Of a stretch of DNA of 64,000 bases, positions 28,307 to 37,962 are shown piece by piece. A program made the translations under genes and the position numbers. This stretch comes from Fictibacillus sp. b24 (GTDB lineage Bacteria; Bacillota; Bacilli; Bacillales; Fictibacillaceae), in contig NZ_JAUCES010000005.1 in assembly GCF_030348825.1 (NCBI RefSeq), positions 2,294,001 through 2,358,000 on the forward strand. The letters run 5' to 3'. The number at the start of each line of letters is the position of its first letter. The stretch's first letter is position 1. The notes under the pieces are model-generated. The model was given only the letters and a program-made list of their open reading frames with translations, searched no databases and was not told the origin of the DNA.

Positions 28307-29617
28307 GTTTTGAAAAGTTGTTTTATTTTCATCTGAAAGCTTTTCAATGCCAATTTTTTTTATCTGCCTTCCATCTAATTCTAAAATGGTAAAGCGGTAG
28401 CTCTCATAGTTGAATGAATGATTGGTCTCAAGATCAATCGACCTTGTTAAAACCCAACCTCCGATCGTATCAATTTCAGAGTTATCGATATCAAGCGCAA
28501 ATAGTTCGTTTATTTGTGAGATTAACACTTTTCCATCAACAACGGTTTGATCGTTATTAATCTGCTGGATTTCTGGCTCTTCATCTACATCGAACTCGTC
28601 TCTGATCTCCCCAACGATTTCTTCTAATATGTCCTCAACGGTAACAATTCCTGCAGTTCCTCCATACTCATCTACAAGAACTGCCATATGTGTTTGGTCT
28701 TTTTGCATTTTAACCAATAGTTTTTGAATAGGAATGGTTTCATGGACGGTTATGATTGGCCTGATATATTCTTTCAGTTCGAAATTTTCTCTGCTGAAAT
28801 GTTCATTAAAGAATTCTTTTATATTTACTAGTCCAACAATATGATCCTTATCCTCGTTTCCGACTGGGTACCTCGTAAATTTCTCTTCACGCATGATCGC
28901 CATATTCTCTTCACACGAGTTTTCTAAAAATAAACAAACCATTTCAGTTCTTGGTATCATAATTTCTTTTGCTATTCGATCATCAAATTCAAAGATTCTA
29001 TTTACATAACGATACTCAGATTGATTAATCTCGCCCCCTTGTAAGCTTTCTGAAAGGATTAGACGAAGTTCTTCTTCTGTATGTACCACTTCATGTTCAC
29101 TTGCAGGACTAATACCAAAGACTCGTGTCAGCATATTTGCTGATCCATTTAGTAAGAAGATGAAAGGATACATGACCTTATAAAACACGATAATCGGTTT
29201 TGCTGTAGCCAATGAGACCATTTCCGCTTTTTGAATCGCTACAGTTTTAGGTGCTAATTCTCCTAGAACCACATGTAGGAAAGTAATAATGAAAAAGGCA
29301 ATTGAAAAAGAGAGTGTATGCGTAAGGCCTTCATTTAACCCGGCATTTTCAAATAAAGGTCTTAGAAAAATCTCAACGGTTGGTTCTCCCAGCCAACCTA
29401 GTCCTAGAGCTGTAATCGTAATTCCTAACTGACAAGCTGATAAATAGCCATCAAGATTACCGAGAACTTTTTGAGCGGCGATGGCTTTACCATTCCCTTC
29501 AGATGCTAAGTGGTCGATTCTCGTTTTACGCACTTTAACAATAGCAAATTCAGTAACCACGAAAAAAGCGGTTAATATGATTAATAATATGATCATAAGG
29601 ACATTTAAGATTGGCAT
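28295..29617 (-). CDS. CNNM/CorC-type membrane protein (hemolysin C family)
   Basis: A 440-residue protein: a DUF21/CNNM transmembrane domain with three or four segments (residues 1-190; GLGWLGEP motif), two CBS domains (about 215-340, with MIPRTEM and VEDILEEIVGEI), and a CorC/HlyC domain at the C-terminus. Relatives export or sense Mg2+ and other divalent ions. The ATG at 29617 follows GGGGAGG at proper spacing; an ATG 15 bases earlier lies within that site. Its B. subtilis relatives are YhdP, YrkA and YugS. Confidence 0.9.
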   Translation of the reverse strand: MPILNVLMIILLIILTAFFVVTEFAIVKVRKTRIDHLASEGNGKAIAAQKVLGNLDGYLSACQLGITITALGLGWLGEPTVEIFLRPLFENAGLNEGLTHTLSFSIAFFIITFLHVVLGELAPKTVAIQKAEMVSLATAKPIIVFYKVMYPFIFLLNGSANMLTRVFGISPASEHEVVHTEEELRLILSESLQGGEINQSEYRYVNRIFEFDDRIAKEIMIPRTEMVCLFLENSCEENMAIMREEKFTRYPVGNEDKDHIVGLVNIKEFFNEHFSRENFELKEYIRPIITVHETIPIQKLLVKMQKDQTHMAVLVDEYGGTAGIVTVEDILEEIVGEIRDEFDVDEEPEIQQINNDQTVVDGKVLISQINELFALDIDNSEIDTIGGWVLTRSIDLETNHSFNYESYRFTILELDGRQIKKIGIEKLSDENKTTFQNKDS

Positions 29618-29735
29618 ATGAACCTCCCCCATCTGCAGCTAACTTTATTTTTTATATGATTGGTTGGTCAACTATTTCCCTGTTAAAACGTGCGTTAAAC
29701 AGAAATAAGGGGCAGCATGGCTGTCCCCGGGAATG

Positions 29736-29981
29736 CTATGATTGTAATCTGCTTTCAACAGCCTGACAAATTTCATCTGCTGACATGCCATGAGCGTTCA
29801 AGACAGAGCCTTGAGTCACCGCGTTTTGCATGCCCATAACATTCTCATCCTGACCGGAAATTACACAGCAATCACAGCCATTTGCATCTTGTTCCTGACG
29901 AAGTTCCACTACATCATGTCCTGCAGCTCTTAAAGCCTCAGAAACATTTGTTAATGATTGTTCAACACCAATTCTAGCCAT
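29736..29981 (-). CDS. ykuS: YkuS (UPF0180) small protein
   Basis: An 81-residue protein of the UPF0180 family: [38 protein letters not shown] and [20 protein letters not shown]. The CDCC cluster is characteristic. Function unknown. GGAGGTGG precedes the ATG. It lies upstream of ykuR in reverse order to B. subtilis-type yku genes, in its own unit. Confidence 0.92.
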   Translation of the reverse strand: MARIGVEQSLTNVSEALRAAGHDVVELRQEQDANGCDCCVISGQDENVMGMQNAVTQGSVLNAHGMSADEICQAVESRLQS

Positions 29982-30158
29982 ATTCCCACCTCCTTACCTT
30001 TGTTAATGTTTCCAACTCTGAGAGGTAATATGTAACGAACGCATCATGTGATTCCTCTAACGTACGAATGCCGTTTAAAGAGTGTGTGCCGACACCAAAA
30101 CTTTTGGATTGGCAGCTATTTTATGTGGATGGAGCTCGCTTTTCACTTCAAAAAACAA

Positions 30159-30182
30159 AAAAACGGCCGCAGTGGCCGTTTT
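30159..30182 (-). terminator. terminator after ykuR
   Basis: AAAACGGCC and GGCCGTTTT form a perfect stem with a CGCAGT-like loop; T-runs follow on the minus strand. Confidence 0.85.
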
Positions 30183-30183
30183 C

Positions 30184-31308
30184 CTAATTTCTATTCCCTT
30201 TAAAAGTGAAATATTGAATTAAAAGATCTACCGCAGGCTGAATCGCTTCTTCTTGCGGCTTTAATTTTGAGTGATGGAGACCATATTGGGTATCGACCCC
30301 AAGCCAGAACATGAAACCAGGGATTTTTTCTAAAAAATATCCATAGTCTTCTCCTGTCATTGCCTCTTTGCATTCAATAACATTTACACCATTATACTTA
30401 TCAGCAAAATTCATAAACTCGCGAGTTAACTCTGGTTCATTGTCTACTTGCCTGTAATTAGATCCATAATCAATAACCGCTTCACATTCAAATCCACTTT
30501 TAATCCCTTGAATTAGTGCCTCAATCCGGCTTTTCACCTTAACCATCGCCTCCTGAGACAAGGTTCTAATTGTCCCTTCTAGCCTTGACCGTTCAGCGAT
30601 TATGTTTTGTTTTGTTCCACCGGTAATTTTGCCGATCGTGACAACAGCAGAATCCAAAGGATCTATGTTTCGGGCAACAATGGTTTGCAATTGTGTTACG
30701 AGATGACTAGCAGCGACAACCATATCATTACTATGGTGGGGATATGCTGCATGTCCGCCCTTTCCGATAAGATCGATGAAAAGTTCCGAAGTATTTGCAA
30801 ATAACAAACCTTCTTTTACAGCAATCGTACCTACCGGATATTCAGGTGCAATGTGCAGTGCTGTAATCATATCAGGTTTTAATTGTTGAAAAAGCTCACT
30901 CTCGCGCATTGGAAGCGCTCCACCTGGTCCTTCTTCAGCAGGCTGAAAAATGAATAACAGATGGTCGTCAATCGGGTTCACCGCAAAATGAGACAATAAG
31001 CCAATCGCGATTGTCATATGAATATCATGGCCGCACGCATGCATCATACCTTCATGAAGCGAGGAGAATTCATAGCCCGTTTCTTCAATAATTGGAAGCC
31101 CATCTATATCAGTACGATAGGCTATTGTTTTGGCTGGTCTCTTCCCTTTCACTTTTACAAAAATACCAGTTTCCCAAGGATGAACTTCAAGATGATCCTG
31201 TGGAAGTGTGGAGATGAGATTTAGAAGATAACTTTGAGTTTTAAATTCCCGAAAGCCCAACTCCGGTATTCGGTGAAGGTCTTTTCTAATCTCAATTAAT
31301 GGCTTCAT
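30184..31308 (-). CDS. ykuR: N-acetyldiaminopimelate deacetylase
   Basis: A 374-residue M20 amidohydrolase. Metal ligands are visible in [19 protein letters not shown] and ALHIAPEYP, with a late HHSKLKP. Together with DapH upstream it belongs to the acetylase branch of lysine/diaminopimelate synthesis, where it removes acetate from N-acetyl-LL-DAP. The product feeds peptidoglycan, lysine and spore dipicolinate. About 80 bases separate it from dapH; probably one operon. Confidence 0.93.
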   Translation of the reverse strand: MKPLIEIRKDLHRIPELGFREFKTQSYLLNLISTLPQDHLEVHPWETGIFVKVKGKRPAKTIAYRTDIDGLPIIEETGYEFSSLHEGMMHACGHDIHMTIAIGLLSHFAVNPIDDHLLFIFQPAEEGPGGALPMRESELFQQLKPDMITALHIAPEYPVGTIAVKEGLLFANTSELFIDLIGKGGHAAYPHHSNDMVVAASHLVTQLQTIVARNIDPLDSAVVTIGKITGGTKQNIIAERSRLEGTIRTLSQEAMVKVKSRIEALIQGIKSGFECEAVIDYGSNYRQVDNEPELTREFMNFADKYNGVNVIECKEAMTGEDYGYFLEKIPGFMFWLGVDTQYGLHHSKLKPQEEAIQPAVDLLIQYFTFKGNRN

Positions 31309-31388
31309 CTTCTTTCATCCCCTTATATTTGTCAAAAGACTCAATAAAACAATTTTAGACTCAATACTGACTGCCAGACATTAACTGA

Positions 31389-32105
31389 TTAGTCGTTTAA
31401 CTGACGAAGCTCTTGTCTGATTTCTGTTTTTGATTTCGTTTTTTCGTCGATCTTTTTTAGAACACGTGCTGGTGTTCCACCTACAACCGTGTAAGGCTCA
31501 ACATCTTCAATTACGATCGCACCTGCAGCAACTACCGCACCTTTACCTACTGTAACACCTTCTAAAACAACAGCATTTGCACCGATTACAACATCGTCTT
31601 CAACGACTACTGGCTTAGCAGATGGCGGCTCGATCACACCCGCTAGAACCGTGCCTGCACCAATGTGACAGTTCTTACCTACTGTAGCTCGTCCACCTAG
31701 TACAACGTTCATATCAATCATTGTACCTTCACCAATAACTGAGCCGATATTAATTGAAGCACCCATCATGATAACGGCATTATCACCGATTTCAACTTGA
31801 TCACGAATAATCGCGCCAGGTTCGATACGTGCTTTAATGTTTTTCATATCTAATAGAGGAATCGCAGAATTGCGACGGTCGTTTTCGATTACAAAGTCTT
31901 CAATGTTGCTTTCGTTTTCGCGAATCGCAGCTTCGATGTCTTTCCACTCACCAAACAATACAGCTGTATTGCCTGAAGGGAACACCTTAGTTTCTTTACC
32001 GAAATCAATGTTTTCAAGATTTCCTTTAACGTAAACTTTTACAGGTGTAGATTTTGTTGAGTTTTGAATAAAAGAGATAATTTCGTTTGCATCCATCATT
32101 TTCAT
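31389..32105 (-). CDS. dapH: tetrahydrodipicolinate N-acetyltransferase
   Basis: A 238-residue left-handed beta-helix acyltransferase. The N-terminal domain ([14 protein letters not shown]...) precedes hexapeptide repeats from about residue 90 ([40 protein letters not shown]). It acetylates tetrahydrodipicolinate with acetyl-CoA. The ATG at 32105 follows GGAGG; the frame continues upstream to 32171 without a start signal. Length agrees with B. subtilis DapH (236). Confidence 0.95.
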   Translation of the reverse strand: MKMMDANEIISFIQNSTKSTPVKVYVKGNLENIDFGKETKVFPSGNTAVLFGEWKDIEAAIRENESNIEDFVIENDRRNSAIPLLDMKNIKARIEPGAIIRDQVEIGDNAVIMMGASINIGSVIGEGTMIDMNVVLGGRATVGKNCHIGAGTVLAGVIEPPSAKPVVVEDDVVIGANAVVLEGVTVGKGAVVAAGAIVIEDVEPYTVVGGTPARVLKKIDEKTKSKTEIRQELRQLND

Positions 32106-32174
32106 GTTTGTTAGTTCCTCCTTAAAAGTCATTCTGTATTGTATTAAACCACTAAATATAGAAAGATTCAAACC

Positions 32175-33044
32175 TTATTCATTCGTTAATTTTCGGATTA
32201 AATCCATAAATGCATTCACTTGTTTCAGTTCAGATCCCGTTCCATGATGAATAAGCCACGTATCTCGCTTAATCGCGTTACCCCTCTTATCAGTTAACGG
32301 AATCTTAAAAACGTCATCTTCTGGTCTAAGGCTGATAGAAGGCAGGATCGCATAGCCGATTCCATTCAGTGCCATCTGTTTGCACGTTTCAATTTGGTCT
32401 ACAACAATCGTTTTTTGAGGTGTTGTTTTAAAATGAGAGTGCCACCAGTCCTGGATTTCTTGATAATAGGTAGAATGGCTTTTAAATTGAATAAAAGGCT
32501 TTGAAGTCTCAGCTAGTTCGTCTAATGAAGAAATCGTCGTGTCTACTAAGTACAAATGATCAGACAGAATATGATCCTTACTTCCCCGCCATTCGGGATT
32601 ACCTCTAACAATTCCAAGATGTATTTTATCTTCATACAAGTGCTTTATAATCTCTGAACTCCACCCTGTTATTAGAGAAATATTTACATGAGGGTAAAGA
32701 TTGACATATTCTTTTAAAACATGCGGCAGCCAATATTGTCCAATAATTGACGCTACAGCAAGTTTCAACGTCCCATGAACGTGTTCAGAAAGGGATTGGA
32801 GCTCCTCTTTCACCACTTCTTCTTTTTGAAGAACTTCTGTAACAAAGGAGATAATCTTTTCACCCGCTGGGGTTAAATTTAATCCCTTTTGTGATCGGAT
32901 AAAAATAATCGTTCCCCAATTATTTTCGATGGATTGAAGACGCTGACTTAGAGCTGGTTGTGAAACATACAGCCTTTCTGATGCTTTCCTCATATTCAGT
33001 TCTTCCGCAAGCACTTTTAGAATTCGAAACTCGGATAACTGCAT
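32175..33044 (-). CDS. ccpC: LysR-type regulator CcpC
   Basis: A 289-residue LysR regulator: an N-terminal winged helix (EELNMRKASERLYVSQPALS) and a C-terminal effector domain with LKLAVASIIGQYWLPHVLK and TGWSSEIIKHLYED. These stretches match B. subtilis CcpC (YkuM), which binds citrate and represses citZ and citB of the TCA cycle. Divergent from the TauE gene; it sits beside dapH as ykuM lies near ykuQ. Confidence 0.9.
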   Translation of the reverse strand: MQLSEFRILKVLAEELNMRKASERLYVSQPALSQRLQSIENNWGTIIFIRSQKGLNLTPAGEKIISFVTEVLQKEEVVKEELQSLSEHVHGTLKLAVASIIGQYWLPHVLKEYVNLYPHVNISLITGWSSEIIKHLYEDKIHLGIVRGNPEWRGSKDHILSDHLYLVDTTISSLDELAETSKPFIQFKSHSTYYQEIQDWWHSHFKTTPQKTIVVDQIETCKQMALNGIGYAILPSISLRPEDDVFKIPLTDKRGNAIKRDTWLIHHGTGSELKQVNAFMDLIRKLTNE

Positions 33045-33165
33045 ATATACTCCTTTTTATGTGATAAGTATTTCTTATTGAATATTGTTCATTTTATGTA
33101 ATTTAATTTAAGTATACCTTAGCATAGGATATAAATGTAAGCAGAAATGAAAGGACGTGAGAATC

Positions 33166-33900
33166 ATGATGTATTTCCTTATACTAGTCGGTTTTGCGGC
33201 TACTTTTGTTGGCACGCTTTCCGGAGGCGGAGGTATGATCAACTTTCCTATTATGCTGTTGTTAGGTATTCCTGTTCACTCAGCAATTGCTGCTAATAAG
33301 TTCGCAAATATGTTCAGTTCTTTCTCAAGCTTTTTCGTTCTGCTCCGCAAGAATGATACGAAGCTCGCTCCATACTTTGTTTCAGGGTCTATTAGTTTAG
33401 CAGGGGGTATATGCGGCGGTTTGATTGCCTCATCGATCTCAAGGGAACATTTAACAATCATCGCCTTGATATTACTAACGGGCGCACTGTTTTTAACGTT
33501 TATAAAAACGAAGAAAGACGTCAATCCAGAAAATGAAACTACACAGCTGCCTCTGAGGAAGTACCCATACCTTTTTGGAATCGGGGCATATGACGGCATG
33601 TTTGGTCCAGGTCAAGGAACGATGCAGATGCAGCTTTTTTTACGAAACGGTTTTACATATATTCGAACGGTATCGTTCACTCGTTTCAACACATTCTTAA
33701 GCTGCACAGGAGCTGTTTTCACTTATTTGTGGGCTGGTCACTATATGTGGGGTGTGGCTATTCCGTTAACGATCGGCAGTATTTGCGGGGCACAAGCTGC
33801 TGTTAAATTAGCACCAAAATTAAAAACAAAACAAGTTACAATCCTAATGCGGACTGTAACTGTTATGCTGATACTTCAATTAATTATTCAGTGGGGGTAA
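33166..33900 (+). CDS. TauE/SafE family membrane transporter
   Basis: A 244-residue protein with about eight membrane segments. It shows the TauE/SafE pattern: GTLSGGGGMINFPIMLLLGIP near the N-terminus and its second-half echo GAYDGMFGPGQGTMQMQLFL. The family exports sulfite, sulfoacetate or other small anions; the substrate here is unknown. ATG at 33166 chosen over a GTG at 33157 that sits directly on the AAAGGAC site. Overlap of translation with the following VOC gene is near (5 bases apart). Confidence 0.85.
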   Translation: MMYFLILVGFAATFVGTLSGGGGMINFPIMLLLGIPVHSAIAANKFANMFSSFSSFFVLLRKNDTKLAPYFVSGSISLAGGICGGLIASSISREHLTIIALILLTGALFLTFIKTKKDVNPENETTQLPLRKYPYLFGIGAYDGMFGPGQGTMQMQLFLRNGFTYIRTVSFTRFNTFLSCTGAVFTYLWAGHYMWGVAIPLTIGSICGAQAAVKLAPKLKTKQVTILMRTVTVMLILQLIIQWG

Positions 33901-33905
33901 GAAAA

Positions 33906-34271
33906 ATGAAAATTAACGGCATCCATCACGTCCAATTATGCATTCCACACAATAAAGTAAAGGAAGCAAAAGACTTCTATCGAGGGATCTTGCAGCTTCA
34001 GGAAATCACAAAGCCTAAAGCACTTCAAAAAAATGGCGGGATGTGGTTTCAAATCGGTCATCAAGAGCTCCACATAGGTGTTGAAGACCAGATTTATAAA
34101 GGTAAACATCATCCAGCTTTTTTAGTTGAAAGCCTTCAAGAATTACGCGACCATCTCATTCTTCATAATATACAGATTCAAGATGAACTTCCCATCCCAG
34201 GTTTTAATCGCTTCACTATTCGTGATCCGTTTGGAAATCGAATTGAGTTTATTGAGCGCAGCTTAGTTTAA
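33906..34271 (+). CDS. VOC/glyoxalase-fold protein
   Basis: A 121-residue vicinal-oxygen-chelate domain protein. HHVQLCIPHNKVKEAKDFYRGILQL opens the first beta-alpha-beta unit, GQEL-like HQELHIGVE follows, and FTIRDPFGNRIEFIE closes the second. Metal-binding His and Glu of the fold are present. Substrate unknown; related proteins are lyases, dioxygenases or resistance proteins. It is five bases after the TauE gene, so one operon. Converges with the CDF gene with a 4-base overlap of coding ends. Confidence 0.85.
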   Translation: MKINGIHHVQLCIPHNKVKEAKDFYRGILQLQEITKPKALQKNGGMWFQIGHQELHIGVEDQIYKGKHHPAFLVESLQELRDHLILHNIQIQDELPIPGFNRFTIRDPFGNRIEFIERSLV

Positions 34272-35152
34272 GGTTTCCCATTGTCTTTGCCGTCTTCTGG
34301 TTCAACATGAATTTGAATACTTTCAACATTATATGCTTCTTTAATGGTATCTTCTATCTTCTCTGTGATTTCATGGCTTTCAACAACGTTTAAAGAAGGA
34401 TCAACTTTGATCGTAACATCAATGATCGCTCGGTTACCGTGTTTACGTGCTTTAAGATCACCAACATTCTCAACGCCTTCAACATCTAGAATTTTGTGCT
34501 CCATTTCTTTTCCTTCTTCATAATCAAATCCGTCAGAAAGGTTATGAGAAGTCTCGGTAAAAATTTCCCATCCGGTCTTAATGATAATGAGACCAACCAG
34601 AACCGCTGCAGCAGGATCTAGCCATGGTAATCCGATCTGTGCCCCAAAGATTCCCACTGCAGCTCCAATACTGACAAATGCGTCTGACCGGTTATCAAGA
34701 GCTGCTGCTTTTAGTCCTTGGCTGTCTGTATCTTTTGCAACTTTAATATTATAAAAATAAACGACCAACATAACCGCTGCACCGAACAATGCGATTATAG
34801 CCGCTATTAAAGACGGCTCTGATTCAACCCCATTAACCATCTTTTTAATAGACGAGATTAGGACTTCGATACCGATGACAACCATGATAAAAGAGGCTAC
34901 CATTGATGCTATGGTTTCTGCTCGCAGGTGACCATACGGGTGATCTTCATCTGCAGGTTTTCGTGAAATTTTAAGACCAATTAATACGGCGATCGAAGCA
35001 ATAATATCTGTCGCATTGTTCAATCCGTCAGCAACTAAGGCATCAGAATGGTATATGAATCCTGACACAAGTTTTACGATAGAAAGAAAAATATATGCTC
35101 CTAAACTAATATAAACACCGCGTTCCACTCTTTTTTGCTGATCAGATTGCAT
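34268..35152 (-). CDS. cation diffusion facilitator (Zn2+/Mn2+ efflux)
   Basis: A 294-residue CDF protein. Six hydrophobic segments occupy residues 12-205; metal-site motifs HSDALVADGLNNATD (segment 2) and LDNRSDAFVSIGAAVG (segment 5) are intact. The C-terminal domain has the ferredoxin-like dimer fold with HGNRAIIDVTIKVD. Exports divalent metals in exchange for protons. The DD/HD residues of segment 2 suggest Mn2+ or Zn2+, but specificity is not sure. Single gene. Confidence 0.9.
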   Translation of the reverse strand: MQSDQQKRVERGVYISLGAYIFLSIVKLVSGFIYHSDALVADGLNNATDIIASIAVLIGLKISRKPADEDHPYGHLRAETIASMVASFIMVVIGIEVLISSIKKMVNGVESEPSLIAAIIALFGAAVMLVVYFYNIKVAKDTDSQGLKAAALDNRSDAFVSIGAAVGIFGAQIGLPWLDPAAAVLVGLIIIKTGWEIFTETSHNLSDGFDYEEGKEMEHKILDVEGVENVGDLKARKHGNRAIIDVTIKVDPSLNVVESHEITEKIEDTIKEAYNVESIQIHVEPEDGKDNGKP

Positions 35153-35243
35153 TCTCTATTCTCCTTCGTTCAATGATACCTTTTACATCATAAAGAATGG
35201 ATTCCGGGTGGGTCTAGAGCAATCTTTTTCCCTATAGGAAACA

Positions 35244-35990
35244 TTAATGCTCGTAAATCATTTTTCTAGTCATTCCGCCATCGATTGTAATGTTCTCCCC
35301 TGTGATAAAATTATTATCACTTTGAGCAAGGAATAAACAAGCTCTCGAAATATCAGATGGAACTCCTACTCTTTTAGAAAGGTGCTGATCATGGTCAATC
35401 TCTCGCAGCTCTGTATAATTTCCTGTATGAATCCAGCCAGGACTTATAGCGTTAACTGTGATGAAATCGTCAGTAAACGAAGCTGCCAGAGCGTGAGTTA
35501 ACGCAACAATCCCACCTTTTGTCGCAGCATAAGCCTCAGAATTCGGCTCAGACATTGACGCTCTAGTTGATGCCATATTAATTATCGAGCCACCGCTAGA
35601 TTGAGACATAAATTTAGCTGCTTCTCTTGAAAAAAGAAAGACACTTCTTAAGTTGGTGTTTATAATCTCATCCCATTCATCAACTGTTAATTCATAGGGA
35701 GATTTCCATTTTGAAAGTCCTGCATTATTAATCAAACAATTGATTTTACCAAGATTATCATGTGTTTCTGACACAGCTTTTATGATTTCTTCAGGATTTT
35801 TGACGTCACACGTAATACCTACCGCCTTATGTTGTATGTGACGAACTTCTTCTAGTGTTAACTCAAGTTCGTTTGCATTGTAGTCAATTAATGATGGAAT
35901 CCACCCTGCTTTAGCAAAATCGATCGCAATTTGTTTTCCGATCCCTTTAGCAGCTCCTGTTACAATTACCACTTTATCGTCATTTTTCAT
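35244..35990 (-). CDS. short-chain dehydrogenase/reductase
   Basis: A 248-residue classical SDR. The dinucleotide motif TGAAKGIGKQIA is at 12-23, NNAG at about 90, and the active site YAATKGG with the Tyr-Lys pair at about 155. It is closed by the typical ISPGWIHTG and GENITIDGG. Substrate unknown; sugar- or acyl-alcohol oxidation are typical for the class. Stands alone upstream of a coat gene. Confidence 0.85.
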   Translation of the reverse strand: MKNDDKVVIVTGAAKGIGKQIAIDFAKAGWIPSLIDYNANELELTLEEVRHIQHKAVGITCDVKNPEEIIKAVSETHDNLGKINCLINNAGLSKWKSPYELTVDEWDEIINTNLRSVFLFSREAAKFMSQSSGGSIINMASTRASMSEPNSEAYAATKGGIVALTHALAASFTDDFITVNAISPGWIHTGNYTELREIDHDQHLSKRVGVPSDISRACLFLAQSDNNFITGENITIDGGMTRKMIYEH

Positions 35991-36092
35991 GGTTCAAAAC
36001 CTCCATCATATATATGTATTACTCTATTTATTCCCTATCTTTGTTCACTTTCAAAACTAATTCTGTTTAGAAGGACGTAAACAAAAAGAAAA

Positions 36093-36111
36093 CTGCCGAC
36101 AACGTCGACAG
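36093..36111 (-). terminator. terminator after CotD-like gene
   Basis: CTGTCGAC and GTTGTCGGCAG pair on the minus strand, ending in TTTTCTTTTTG. Confidence 0.7.
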
Positions 36112-36119
36112 CTTAAACA

Positions 36120-36596
36120 TTATTTCTTGCGCCATGGGCCGCATGGCGGCGGGCATGGTGGCGGACAAGGACATGGGGGCAGCATAGGTTGAGTTGTTCC
36201 CATAATATTTTGCTGCGTTGCCTGGTTTAGGACGTTTGTGTTCTGCGGGAAATAATGTACATATTTGTAGTTCATCTGATTTACTTGTGTTGTTTGAGTT
36301 GGATGGATCATCGGAACATAAACATCTTGCTGATTATATTGAACTTGTTGATTTGTAGGACTATATTGCGCAGGCAAAACTTGCGGAGGATAATATTGTG
36401 ATGGTAAAGCGCCCATCTGCGGCATCTGTGACATAGCTCCCATTACTGGACCACCCATTTGTCCCATTGCACCCATAGTTGGACCCATTCCCATTGCACC
36501 CATCGTAGGACCCATTGGACCCATTCCCATTGCACCAGCTGCAGGCATACCCATTCCCTTTTTAGCAAAAATGCCAGGGCGTTTAAATAAACCCAA
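36120..36596 (-). CDS. CotD-like spore coat protein
   Basis: A 158-residue coat-type protein. Residues 10-55 are Met/Gly/Ala/Pro repeats (MGAMGMGP units). The centre carries IHPTQTTQVNQ and KYVHYFPQNTNV, which recall the HPT... and HYFPH motifs of CotD. The tail is PCPCPPPCPPPCGPWRKK, a Pro/Cys cluster likely to cross-link. CotD is a mother-cell coat protein. A sigma-K pattern promoter lies 43-69 bases upstream. The Met/Gly repeat head is not part of B. subtilis CotD. Confidence 0.75.
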   Translation of the reverse strand: MGLFKRPGIFAKKGMGMPAAGAMGMGPMGPTMGAMGMGPTMGAMGQMGGPVMGAMSQMPQMGALPSQYYPPQVLPAQYSPTNQQVQYNQQDVYVPMIHPTQTTQVNQMNYKYVHYFPQNTNVLNQATQQNIMGTTQPMLPPCPCPPPCPPPCGPWRKK

Positions 36597-36638
36597 AAAA
36601 GTGTTCTCCTTTCAAAAACCATGAATCATATTTCTCTA

Positions 36639-36665
36639 TATTTTATGTAGGACGACTTAAAAAGT
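36639..36665 (-). promoter_or_regulatory. sigma-K-type promoter of CotD-like gene
   Basis: On the minus strand AC, 16 bases, then CATAAAATA, a full match to the CATANNNTA -10 pattern of sigma-K. The leader would be about 35 bases. Confidence 0.7.
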
Positions 36666-36748
36666 TCGTCCAAATTTGAATATAGGTGCGAATTTCGGTT
36701 ATGAAAACAGGTTCACTTATACTGAGTGGGGTATATAGACAACGAATT

Positions 36749-36853
36749 CTAGAAATTTAAGGATTAATTCTAGAAATATTGGACTTATTCCGGCGAATTT
36801 CAGCTAGAATACGGCGAGTTTTGCTCATATATCGGCGAGTCGACAAAACCAAC
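36749..36853. repeat. degenerate 21-bp-period tandem array, left
   Basis: Five units start exactly every 21 bases (36749, 36770, 36791, 36812, 36833). The first two begin CTAGAAAT, the last three CGGCGA. It fills most of the gap between the CotD-like gene and the tRNA. No gene seen here. Confidence 0.75.
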
Positions 36854-36920
36854 AGATGCAAATGGGTCCTATAACCCAGATCCACTCACAAACTAGCTAT
36901 TAAGAGACTAAAAACAAAAA

Positions 36921-36947
36921 AACTTCTTATCAACTAGATAAGAAGTT
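36921..36947 (-). terminator. terminator of the tRNA gene
   Basis: AACTTCTTATC pairs with GATAAGAAGTT around TAGTT; followed by eight T on the minus strand. Confidence 0.9.
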
Positions 36948-36965
36948 TACGTATGTATGTTGTTA

Positions 36966-37040
36966 TGGTGACCTGTGAGGGACTTGAACCCCCGACCCCT
37001 TCCCTGTCAAGGAAGTGCTCTCCCACTGAGCTAACAGGTC
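36966..37040 (-). tRNA. tRNA-Val (anticodon GAC)
   Basis: 75 bases with encoded CCA. The acceptor arm GACCTGT pairs with ACAGGTC, the D-stem is GCTC/GAGC, the anticodon stem is CTTCC/GGAAG with loop TTGACAG giving GAC, and the T-loop is TTCAAGT. It reads valine codons GUC and GUU. Flanked by its own promoter and terminator, so it is a stand-alone gene. Confidence 0.97.
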
Positions 37041-37076
37041 TTAATCGGTTTCTAGCAATCTTTTAAGATATTTTAA

Positions 37077-37105
37077 AATATACGACACCATTATTGCTCT
37101 GTCAA
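37077..37105 (-). promoter_or_regulatory. sigma-A promoter of tRNA-Val
   Basis: TTGACA (37100-37105) and TATATT (37077-37082) on the minus strand, 17-base spacer. Confidence 0.85.
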
Positions 37106-37140
37106 TCATTTTTTATTAAGCGTATTAATCCTTTTATAAG

Positions 37141-37255
37141 TTTATGAGCCACGCTCTAAGACTTCAAATCAATTTATAGGCCCATATGAAAGATTTATAG
37201 GCCCTTCAAATCAATTTATAGGCCTTTAAATTCTTTTTATAGGCCATTCGACAAT
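37141..37255. repeat. 21-bp-period tandem array, right
   Basis: TTTATAGGCC occurs at 37173, 37194, 37215 and 37236, exactly 21 bases apart, with a decayed unit at 37141 (TTTATGAGCC). Same period as the array on the other side of the tRNA, different unit. Confidence 0.8.
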
Positions 37256-37275
37256 TGTTGCTTTTTCAACAATAA

Positions 37276-37300
37276 AAGCCTCCTACTAAAAGGAGGCTTA
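37276..37300 (-). terminator. terminator after PgpA-like gene
   Basis: TAAGCCTCCT pairs with AGGAGGCTTTTA on the minus strand, then T-rich sequence. Confidence 0.85.
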
Positions 37301-37310
37301 ATACAATCTA

Positions 37311-37868
37311 TTATCCAATCTTCTCTTCATTCTCATGCTGAGCAATTTCTTCAGCTGTTAAACGCTCTTGTTTATCTCGAAGTCTGTGTGCAAGACGGCT
37401 TGAGGCGTTTGCTGCAATACTTGCTACTAGATCGTCTAAGAACGTGTGCACTTTACCGTTTGCGATTTTCGTATCAAGCTTTTGGATAATTCCCATCTTA
37501 AATTTATCCAAGTGCCCAAACGTTGTAACTGCAATGCTTCCGTATCCAAATACAGCGCCTAGTGCGATCGTTTCATCCACGCCGAACAACCCTTCGTCTT
37601 GTTCCACAATGCTCTGCAGAGGTTCAGAAAGCTTTTTTTGTTCGGCCAAAATATCAAGTTCAACACCTACTAAAATAGCATGCTGGATCTCCCGCTTCAT
37701 TAATACAGCATCTACACTTTCAATACACTCATCTTTTGTTAAACCTGGTGAAAACGGAATCTGCATTTCATACACTATATCTGCAATCTCTGGTATGGTG
37801 ACGCCTCTTTCATTCAGCAGCCTTCTTGCAGCTGCCTCGACTTCACGACTGTGCACTCTATTTTTCAA
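37311..37868 (-). CDS. YutG/PgpA-like phosphatidylglycerophosphatase A family
   Basis: A 185-residue helical protein matching the PgpA/YutG family: an N-terminal helical part (EVEAAARRLLNERGVTIPEIADIV) and the conserved core FGVDETIALGAVFGYGSIAVTTFGHLDK and KVHTFLDDLVASIAANASSRLAHR. PgpA-type enzymes dephosphorylate phosphatidylglycerol phosphate; the soluble Gram-positive members are less well defined. The ATG at 37868 precedes a terminator-bounded single gene. Confidence 0.8.
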   Translation of the reverse strand: MKNRVHSREVEAAARRLLNERGVTIPEIADIVYEMQIPFSPGLTKDECIESVDAVLMKREIQHAILVGVELDILAEQKKLSEPLQSIVEQDEGLFGVDETIALGAVFGYGSIAVTTFGHLDKFKMGIIQKLDTKIANGKVHTFLDDLVASIAANASSRLAHRLRDKQERLTAEEIAQHENEEKIG

Positions 37869-37962
37869 CAGACTTCACCTCATTTTTTTATGTTCACTGT
37901 ATGGCTGCATTCGTATTGATTCTTTCATTATATCATTATGTGTTACAATTATACGAGTTGAA

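Noticed and set aside
36966-37040. tRNA as an integration site for a mobile element
   Set aside because: No integrase, no direct repeat of the tRNA 3' end and no foreign block next to it.
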